Below are positions 13,489-18,166 of a stretch of 18,166 nt of DNA, piece by piece. Each line of letters begins with the position of its first letter. Position 1 is the first letter of the stretch. Below the pieces are notes generated by a model. That model ran no database searches, was not told where the DNA came from, and was given only the letters and a program-made list of their open reading frames with translations. Made by a program: the position numbers and the translations under genes. The DNA comes from JAGQSZ01 sp049672765 (GTDB lineage Bacteria; Actinomycetota; Acidimicrobiia; Acidimicrobiales; Microtrichaceae): assembly GCA_049672765.1 (NCBI GenBank), contig JBATWQ010000416.1, positions 1-18,166 of the forward strand, written 5' to 3'.

Positions 13489-14139
13489 CTAGAAGGCGAT
13501 CGCAGAGGTGGGCAACGGGATGTTCACAATCGGTGGCAGGGGAATTATCAGGTCTCCAAGCCCCAGGATTCCGAGACCTGCACCGTTGATAGTGAATGAC
13601 GGATCCGTCAACGTGATGGTTCTGGCGTTCAGGTCGAGTGTCGCCGCCTTCACCAGGACCGTGGACGGAATGATCAGGTCGACCTGGGTCGGTATCACGA
13701 GGAATCCGCAACTCAGCGTCACTGTGGAGAGGGGAATCCTCAACTGCGGGATGTTCACCACGACGTTCGGGACCGTGATGACGGACCGGTCCGGATCGAT
13801 ACGGATGCCGGGGATGGTGACCGTGGCGTTGTTGATGTTCACCCCGGGTGGCTGGTAGGCGATGTTGCAGATCCCCAGTGGGATGTTTGTCGCGGGAGCA
13901 CGTACTTCAATCGGCGGTAGCGGAATGGTCAGCGGTCCGAAGTCGGCCCCGATTCCTCCGTCGGCCGGTGGGGAGGGCGGAGCACACGCCGCCCCGACGA
14001 GCGCCAGTGCCGATACCAGGACGACCATGGCGGCGTGGCGCCGACGTGGTCTAGTGGCCTTCCTACCCGGTTCTGGGACGCCCCTACTTCGGTCGACCCG
14101 GTCTCTCGGTGCCCCGACGTTCCGGTCATCGATATCCAT
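13489..14139 (-). CDS. Lipoprotein with Ile/Val-Pro beta-strand repeats, function unknown
   Basis: I recognise no family. The 216-residue protein has a basic N-region (RKATRPRRRH), a hydrophobic core (MVVLVSALALVGAA) and a lipobox VGAAC with C52 as the lipidated cysteine, so it should be anchored outside the membrane. A Pro-rich linker follows, then about 150 residues of short hydrophobic strands punctuated by I-P or V-P (TIPLPP, TIPGIRI, TVPNVVVNIP, RIPLS, VIPTQ, IIPST, IIPLPP, NIPLP). Two cysteines (in LGICNIAY and TLSCGFLV) could form a disulfide. This looks like a beta-sandwich or solenoid. ATG 14139 is preferred over 14145 because GGGGG lies about 8 bases upstream; the N-region is unusually long, so a later start is possible. 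Confidence 0.65.
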   Translation of the reverse strand: MDIDDRNVGAPRDRVDRSRGVPEPGRKATRPRRRHAAMVVLVSALALVGAACAPPSPPADGGIGADFGPLTIPLPPIEVRAPATNIPLGICNIAYQPPGVNINNATVTIPGIRIDPDRSVITVPNVVVNIPQLRIPLSTVTLSCGFLVIPTQVDLIIPSTVLVKAATLDLNARTITLTDPSFTINGAGLGILGLGDLIIPLPPIVNIPLPTSAIAF

Positions 14140-14211
14140 TGTCATGCCCCCTGGGTGATTCGAGTCGGGCACTGTTGCCCACCTACCCACCTTCCCCGGA
14201 TCGTCCTCAAT

Positions 14212-14247
14212 TATGACGGTTACGAGTCTCTATTACGGTTGCGCAAC
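14212..14247 (-). promoter_or_regulatory. Promoter-region motif upstream of the 13489-14139 lipoprotein gene
   Basis: TATTACGGTTGCG (plus-strand reading, 14231-14243) recurs exactly at 14908-14920 upstream of the CAP gene. A near copy TATGACGGTTACG (11 of 13) is at 14212-14224, 19 bp away. GTTGCGCAAC (14238-14247) is a perfect palindrome. On the minus strand CATAAT (14215-14210) resembles a -10 box about 70 bases before the ATG. A regulator site is inferred. Confidence 0.45.
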
Positions 14248-14280
14248 ATTTAAGTCGATGAGGGAAGTTGTAACTGGCGC

Positions 14281-14323
14281 AAAAAATTAAGGGCTCTCCG
14301 GCACCTGGGTGCCGGAGAGCCCT
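14281..14323 (-). terminator. Strong Rho-independent terminator of the CAP-domain gene
   Basis: A 16-bp perfect inverted repeat (14290-14305 with 14308-14323, arms AGGGCTCTCCGGCACC) is followed on the minus strand by TTAATTTTTT (from 14289 down to 14281). It begins 28 bases past the CAP gene stop. This is the clearest intrinsic terminator in the window. The arms also allow the same stem on the plus strand, but without a U tract there. Confidence 0.92.
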
Positions 14324-14351
14324 TCGCAAACTGTGAGTTGGCGGGTCTCGA

Positions 14352-14783
14352 TCAGCCGCCGAAGACGTGGACCACGTAGTACTTGTTTCCGGCGATGGCG
14401 ACGCCGGTGCCGTACCTGGTGTACGCACGGTTCAATATCGCTGCCCGGTGGGAGGGGGAGGCCATGAACAGCTTGTGCGACTGGGCAACCGAATAGGACC
14501 AGCCGACGTTCTCGCCCAGGCGGGACCATCCGGTGCCGACGCCGTCGCGGAGATTGGAGTGCGATACCGATCCGCGGCTGGCCAGAGTCTCGGCCCAGGC
14601 CTGCGCCTTGTTGACCAGGCGGTCATCGAGAGTCAGCGGAGGGATATTGCGGTTCGACCGTTCCGTGTTGATCAACACTGCAGCGTTCCATGCTTCACCG
14701 TTCTTGGTACACGCAGTACCGATTAGTGCGAGCGAAAGAACTAGAGCGGCCAGAACGGACCACCGACGTGTGCGTGTTGACAT
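14352..14783 (-). CDS. CAP-domain (SCP/PR1-like) lipoprotein
   Basis: The 143-residue secreted lipoprotein has a signal sequence (TRTRRWSVLAALVLSLALIGTAC) with lipobox cysteine C25. A single CAP domain follows, with LINTERSNRNIPPLTLDDRL, SHSNLRDG, GENVGW (90-95), FMASPSHRAAILN and a final YGTGVAIAGNKYYVVHVFGG. H75, E91 and H112 are likely members of the CAP cavity tetrad, with a glutamate such as E41. Bacterial CAP proteins have no single established activity. ATG 14783 is supported by AGGGGA with a 5-base gap. It is monocistronic, ends in a strong terminator, and has an upstream motif shared with the next lipoprotein gene on the same strand. Confidence 0.88.
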   Translation of the reverse strand: MSTRTRRWSVLAALVLSLALIGTACTKNGEAWNAAVLINTERSNRNIPPLTLDDRLVNKAQAWAETLASRGSVSHSNLRDGVGTGWSRLGENVGWSYSVAQSHKLFMASPSHRAAILNRAYTRYGTGVAIAGNKYYVVHVFGG

Positions 14784-14892
14784 GTAGATCCCCTGCGAAT
14801 CGTCTCAAGTCTCTTGGACTGTTTGGCTGGCTGCTTCGGTGCACGCACCCCGGCGGGAGGTGGAACACATACTCCTATGACTTCCTTGCAAT

Positions 14893-14924
14893 GTCACGCA
14901 ATTCGAATATTACGGTTGCGTGAC
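14893..14924 (-). promoter_or_regulatory. Inverted-repeat operator candidate upstream of the CAP-domain gene
   Basis: GTCACGCAA (14893-14901) and TTGCGTGAC (14916-14924) are perfect 9-bp arms with a 14-base spacer. The right arm overlaps the 13-base motif TATTACGGTTGCG shared with the other lipoprotein promoter. The site lies 110-141 bases before the CAP start, in an AT-rich stretch unusual for this genome. A transcription factor site is inferred. Confidence 0.5.
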
Positions 14925-14983
14925 GGATATATGACTATCACACATATCGGCCGGAGGTGGTACTTAGTGAGCAAATTTCTGGA

Positions 14984-15589
14984 TCAGAGTTTTATCCCGC
15001 ACTCCTGAAGCGCCCAGTTGCTCACGTTTTCGCTGCGTTCGTCGAGTTTTCCCAGCCGCGCGTTGAGTTCGTTGCGGCGCTGTTCGACGTCCGTCGGCTC
15101 GGTGGTGACCGGGTTTGTGACGCCGATATCGGTCTGGGTGTCGTCATCGGCTGCCTGACCGTTGGCCTTGGCTGTCCCCTCGGTTTTCGAGCCTTTGCCC
15201 GGGTCCTTGGCGCTGCCCTGGGCGTCGGATCCGTTGGCTGCCTGGTCGGGTCCTGATCCTGAGCCGGCGGTGTCATCCTCGGAAACCGAGTTAGCTTCCT
15301 GGTCGCGCTTGACCAGATCGATGATGTCGATGACACCGTCGGCCAATGCGCTCAGGTCGGCACGGATCTCGGTCGGGGCCTTCGAGGCAAGGTCCTTCAG
15401 TCGGTTGGCCTCGCTCGTTGCCTTGGCAAGGTTGTCGGCCTTGAGCGCCGTGACAACCCCGTCCAGGTTCCGGGAACCGCCGAGATCGCCACAAAAGGCC
15501 GGTGTTCCGTCGCCACACGATGTGATCGATGCGGCAACTATGACGAGTGGCGCCACGATGCGGGTGATCGTGGAAGGCCCCGCCCTCAT
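14984..15589 (-). CDS. Small lipoprotein with low-complexity linker, coupled to rpe
   Basis: No family recognised. The 201-residue protein has a signal sequence (TRIVAPLVIVAASITSC) with lipobox cysteine C25. Residues about 45-95 form a helical segment (GVVTALKADNLAKATSEANRLKDLASKAP ...). Residues 98-160 are a Gly/Ser/Asp/Lys-rich disordered linker, and about 165-195 (DVEQRRNELNARLGKLDERSENV) a probable coiled coil. There are cysteines at C33 and near the C-terminus (LQECGIKL). Its ATG overlaps the rpe stop as ATGA, so it is translated by coupling to rpe. A cell-envelope role is likely but unspecified; the metabolic partner gives no clear clue. Confidence 0.7.
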   Translation of the reverse strand: MRAGPSTITRIVAPLVIVAASITSCGDGTPAFCGDLGGSRNLDGVVTALKADNLAKATSEANRLKDLASKAPTEIRADLSALADGVIDIIDLVKRDQEANSVSEDDTAGSGSGPDQAANGSDAQGSAKDPGKGSKTEGTAKANGQAADDDTQTDIGVTNPVTTEPTDVEQRRNELNARLGKLDERSENVSNWALQECGIKL

Positions 15590-16266
15590 GCCCTGGCGGC
15601 CTCGGCGAGAGTGCGAATTTCGGTTACGGCGTGTTCCAGCCCCAGGGGATCTCTGAACAGGGCGCTTCCGGCCACCAGGACGTCAGCCCCCGCAGCGGCC
15701 GCGCCAGCGACAGTTGCGGGGCCGATGCCGCCGTCGACCTCAAGGTCGATGTCCCGGGCGGTCAGGTCGATCATTGCCGCGACTTCGGCGATCTTGCCCT
15801 CCATCGTGTCGATGTAGGCCTGGCCACCGAAGCCGGGGTTGACGGTCATGACCAGCACCAGGTCGACCAGGTCCATGACGTGGCGAATCGCCGACGCCGG
15901 CGTGGCGGGGTTGAGCGCCACTGCGGGACTGGCGCCCAGGTCGCGGATGTTCCCCAGCGTCCGGTGCAGGTGAACGCAGGCCTCGGCGTGCACGATGATG
16001 ATCTCGCAGCCCGCTTCGACGTACTTGTGGACCAGTTCATCGGGGTTGACGACCATGAGGTGCGCTTCGAACGGAACGTCGACCAGAGGCCTGCATGCCT
16101 TGATCACGTCGGGCCCGAACGTCAGATTCGGGACGAAGACACCGTCCATGACATCCCACTGGATCCGGTCCACCCCCGCCTTTTCGAGGTTGACGCACTC
16201 TTCTCCGAGTCGGGAGAAATCTGCCGGTAGTACCGACGGAGCAATCTGGACAGGCCGGGAACTCAT
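15586..16266 (-). CDS. rpe: Ribulose-phosphate 3-epimerase
   Basis: Rpe interconverts ribulose 5-phosphate and xylulose 5-phosphate in the pentose phosphate pathway. The 226-residue TIM barrel has IAPSVLPADFSRLGEE, WDVMDGVFVPNLTFGP, EAHLMV, NPATPAS, MTVNPGFGGQ (140-149), EVDGGI (176-181) and AGSALF. D38, H69 and D178 are metal and catalytic residues. The usual His of H-x-D-x-M-D is Q36 here, and the His of the following G-H-F-V-P-N is V. ATG 16266 is supported by AAGGTGA 5 bases upstream; the reading frame stays open further upstream without family similarity. It is divergent from the RNA methyltransferase gene and has a 4-base overlap with the lipoprotein gene behind it. Confidence 0.95.
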   Translation of the reverse strand: MSSRPVQIAPSVLPADFSRLGEECVNLEKAGVDRIQWDVMDGVFVPNLTFGPDVIKACRPLVDVPFEAHLMVVNPDELVHKYVEAGCEIIIVHAEACVHLHRTLGNIRDLGASPAVALNPATPASAIRHVMDLVDLVLVMTVNPGFGGQAYIDTMEGKIAEVAAMIDLTARDIDLEVDGGIGPATVAGAAAAGADVLVAGSALFRDPLGLEHAVTEIRTLAEAARA

Positions 16267-16402
16267 CGGGTCACCTTCTGATTCGATGGGCAGGAATTGG
16301 AGCGTACGACGGTCGCTGACAATGGCGTCACGACCAAATGGGCACCGTGAATGATGCGACCCTATCCGCCCGATTGCCCGGACGTTGAGTCCATTCCACG
16401 CG

Positions 16403-16408
16403 TACCTT
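16403..16408 (+). promoter_or_regulatory. Candidate -10 box for leaderless transcription of the RNA methyltransferase gene
   Basis: TACCTT (TAnnnT) ends 7 bases before ATG 16416, and no Shine-Dalgarno is seen, so transcription may begin at the start codon. The same arrangement occurs before clpP. Confidence 0.35.
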
Positions 16409-16415
16409 GGCAGCC

Positions 16416-17639
16416 ATGAAGTCGAAGCCGCACGGACAGCCGACGAGCCTGGAGTTCCACGTCGACCGCATGGTCCCCGGAGGTCTTGGCCTTGCCCACG
16501 AGTCCGACGGCCGGGTGGTGCTGATCGATGGCGCGCTTCCAGGCGACACGGTGAAGGTTGAAGTGACCGAGTCCAAGGCGCGTCTGTTGCGTGCACGGGT
16601 CACCGAGGTCCTGTTGGCGTCGCCCGAGAGAATCATCGAGAGGTGCCCCGAGGTGGCCCTGGGGTGCGGTGGCTGCGACCTTCAGCACGCTTCGCTTTCC
16701 ACCCAGCAGTCGCTGAAAGTGGCGATGGTCTCCGACGCTCTGCGGCGAATCGGCCGTGTCGAGGGAATCCCGATCCGGGTCGGTAGGCAGCTTCCCGGAT
16801 GGGACTTCCGGACGACCCTGCGCTGCGGCGTAGGTGATGGTTCCGACGGTCGACTTGGCTTCAGGCGGCACCACAGCAACCAGATCCACGTCGTGGACAC
16901 CTGTCTGGTAGCCCATCCCCTGGTCGCCGAGATCGTCGAGAACGGACGGTTTCCCGCTGCTGACGAGGTCACGATCCGGGTGGGTGCCAACACCGGGGAA
17001 CGACTCGTTGTCGTGTCGCCGAACGCCAAAGACGCGGTTGTTCCCGAAGGCGTCACGGTTATTGGCACCGATGTCCTGGCCGACGGAGGAGAGGCGAGCT
17101 ACCACGAGATTGTCGCCGGTCGTCGCTTCAGAATCTCTGCCAACTCCTTCTTCCAGACCCGTGTGGATGGAGCCGAGGCGCTGGTCGACGCCGTCGGGAG
17201 GGCACTCGCACCGATTCTCGACGCCGGAGGCAGACTCGTCGATCTCTACGGAGGGGTCGGGCTCTTCACCGGAGCGCTCGCCGCCCGCGACGGAGTGCTT
17301 GTCGAGCGGTCGCGGTCCTCGGCGGCGGATGCTCGGGTGAACCTAGAGGAGTTCGGAACCGAAGTGATCGGTCTGGCGGTGGAGCGTTGGCGGCCGTCCC
17401 ACTTCGACGCCGTCGTTGTCGACCCGGCCCGCTCTGGGCTCGGCAAAGAGGCGGCTGCCGCAGTTGTCGCGACCGGCGCCGAGCGAGTGGCGCTGGTTAG
17501 TTGTGATCCGGCGTCGCTTGCCCGCGATGTCGGACTGCTGGTGGCCGGTGGCTACCAGGTCATGGGTGTCGAGATCATCGACATGTTCCCCCAGACCCAT
17601 CACATCGAAGCGGTGACGGTATTGAGCCGGTCCAAGTGA
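16416..17639 (+). CDS. RumA/TrmA-family RNA (uracil-5-)-methyltransferase
   Basis: This 407-residue SAM-dependent m5U methyltransferase probably acts on 23S rRNA. An N-terminal TRAM domain (about 6-66) is followed by four cysteines for a [4Fe-4S] cluster (C77, C84, C87, C163). The catalytic domain has SANSFFQTR (241-249), the SAM site LVDLYGGVGLF (274-284), DPARSGL (336-342), the nucleophile C363 in SCDPASLARD, and the general base E398 in HHIEAVTVL. The position methylated (U1939, U747 or another) cannot be read from sequence. ATG 16416 is chosen; a TTG three codons earlier is possible. Its stop TGA overlaps the GTG of the next gene (GTGA), so the two form an operon. Confidence 0.9.
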   Translation: MKSKPHGQPTSLEFHVDRMVPGGLGLAHESDGRVVLIDGALPGDTVKVEVTESKARLLRARVTEVLLASPERIIERCPEVALGCGGCDLQHASLSTQQSLKVAMVSDALRRIGRVEGIPIRVGRQLPGWDFRTTLRCGVGDGSDGRLGFRRHHSNQIHVVDTCLVAHPLVAEIVENGRFPAADEVTIRVGANTGERLVVVSPNAKDAVVPEGVTVIGTDVLADGGEASYHEIVAGRRFRISANSFFQTRVDGAEALVDAVGRALAPILDAGGRLVDLYGGVGLFTGALAARDGVLVERSRSSAADARVNLEEFGTEVIGLAVERWRPSHFDAVVVDPARSGLGKEAAAAVVATGAERVALVSCDPASLARDVGLLVAGGYQVMGVEIIDMFPQTHHIEAVTVLSRSK

Positions 17640-18166
17640 AGTTGCGCTCGGTGCTACTCGGTCCTCGTTCTTCGACGGATAGCGAGGGAAGTCGTCGAGA
17701 ACTCTTGGGCTCTCGGGCGGGCGTGGTAGCAGTGCTTGTGATCGCAATGAGCCTGCTGGTGGGCTGCGGGAACAACTCTGACGGCGCAAACTCCAATTCC
17801 GGCGCTGCCGGGTGTCAGGCCTCAACACCCACGGACCTGGTGCCTGTGGTCGAACGACGGATCCCGCACGATCCGACCTCGTATGTGCAGGGCCTACTCA
17901 TCCACGACGGAGTCCTCTACGAAAGCACTGGCCGCTACGGCGAATCGCAGCTGAGGGTCATCGACTCCAATACTGGCAGGGTGGATTCTCGGGTGGATCT
18001 TCCGCCGGACGTCTTCGGCGAAGGATTGGCGGTCGGAGAGGACGGCGACCTGGTGCAACTGACTTGGAAGGAAGGCGTCGCATACCGCTGGCCGACCGAC
18101 CTGGTCCACGAGGGCGGAAAGCCATCCGGCGAATTTCACTACAAGGGGGAGGGGTGGGGCCTCACC
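17636..18166 (+). CDS. Glutaminyl-peptide cyclotransferase-like lipoprotein, 3'-truncated by the window edge
   Basis: The frame from GTG 17636 stays open to the last base (177 codons). The N-terminus has a hydrophobic signal (GVVAVLVIAMSLLVGC) with lipobox cysteine C44 and an Asn/Ser/Gly-rich linker. The rest matches the plant/bacterial-type glutamine cyclotransferase beta-propeller: IPHDPTSYVQGL (77-87), LYESTGRYGESQLRVID, GRVDSRVDLP, FGEGLAVGEDGDLVQLTWKEGVAYRW and GEGWGLT at the edge. The family cyclises N-terminal glutamine to pyroglutamate on secreted peptides, so an extracytoplasmic location fits. The GTG overlaps the preceding stop (GTGA). Its N-region is long, and a later GTG or TTG nearer the hydrophobic core could be the real start. 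Confidence 0.85.
   Translation, partial: MKLRSVLLGPRSSTDSEGSRRELLGSRAGVVAVLVIAMSLLVGCGNNSDGANSNSGAAGCQASTPTDLVPVVERRIPHDPTSYVQGLLIHDGVLYESTGRYGESQLRVIDSNTGRVDSRVDLPPDVFGEGLAVGEDGDLVQLTWKEGVAYRWPTDLVHEGGKPSGEFHYKGEGWGLT

Noticed and set aside
16266..16596. A longer rpe protein starting at 16596
   Set aside because: The extra 110 residues have no similarity to Rpe, run over the divergent methyltransferase start, and a well-spaced ribosome binding site precedes ATG 16266.

Overview
The window reads as ordinary chromosome of a high-GC actinobacterium, most likely a deep-branching one such as class Acidimicrobiia. The clues are a mycothiol-type formaldehyde/S-nitrosothiol dehydrogenase (MscR), a mycobacterial-type CysM and Nei, GTG/TTG starts, genes that look leaderless, and the MurD2/MurL route to peptidoglycan D-glutamate. 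The lineage is inferred from family resemblance, not from a search. I see no insertion sequence, prophage, integron or CRISPR array, and no gene-free stretch longer than about 210 bases.

Layout. 1-2245: the end of a VOC/PhnB-like gene converges on the pair mscR - MBL hydrolase (minus strand). 2320-3238: smpB followed by a DoxX-like membrane protein gene (minus). 3268-9858: a plus-strand block of a JAMM/M67 metallopeptidase, cysM, a degenerate class IV aminotransferase-like gene, murL, murD2, rph and rdgB. 9911-12518: a minus-strand run of tRNA-Leu(UAG), a duplicated alpha/beta-barrel-like protein, purU and nei. 12675-13334: clpP alone. 13489-14783: two minus-strand secreted lipoprotein genes (a beta-repeat protein and a CAP-domain protein) that share an upstream motif. 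14984-16266: rpe translationally coupled to a small lipoprotein. 16416 to the end: a RumA-type RNA m5U methyltransferase coupled to a glutaminyl-peptide cyclotransferase lipoprotein that runs off the window.

The most interesting region is 3268-9858. From established knowledge, Mycobacterium tuberculosis carries mec-cysO-cysM-(rhomboid)-murI-(MBL)-rphA-rdgB in the same order. Here the slot of murI (glutamate racemase) is filled by murD2 and murL, which add L-Glu to UDP-MurNAc-L-Ala and then epimerise it in place. cysO is also missing from between the peptidase gene and cysM. The murL-murD2 pair is preceded by, and overlaps, a gene for a class IV (D-amino acid transaminase fold) protein. By my alignment that protein has lost the PLP lysine, so it is a candidate uncharacterised third component of this pathway.

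Regulatory structures worth noting are a three-arm mutually exclusive hairpin over the ribosome binding site of the gene at 11692-12327, a 17-bp tandem repeat with two dyads upstream of clpP, a 13-bp motif shared by the two lipoprotein promoters, a very strong intrinsic terminator after the CAP gene, and a roughly 24-bp hairpin between the convergent clpP and lipoprotein genes.
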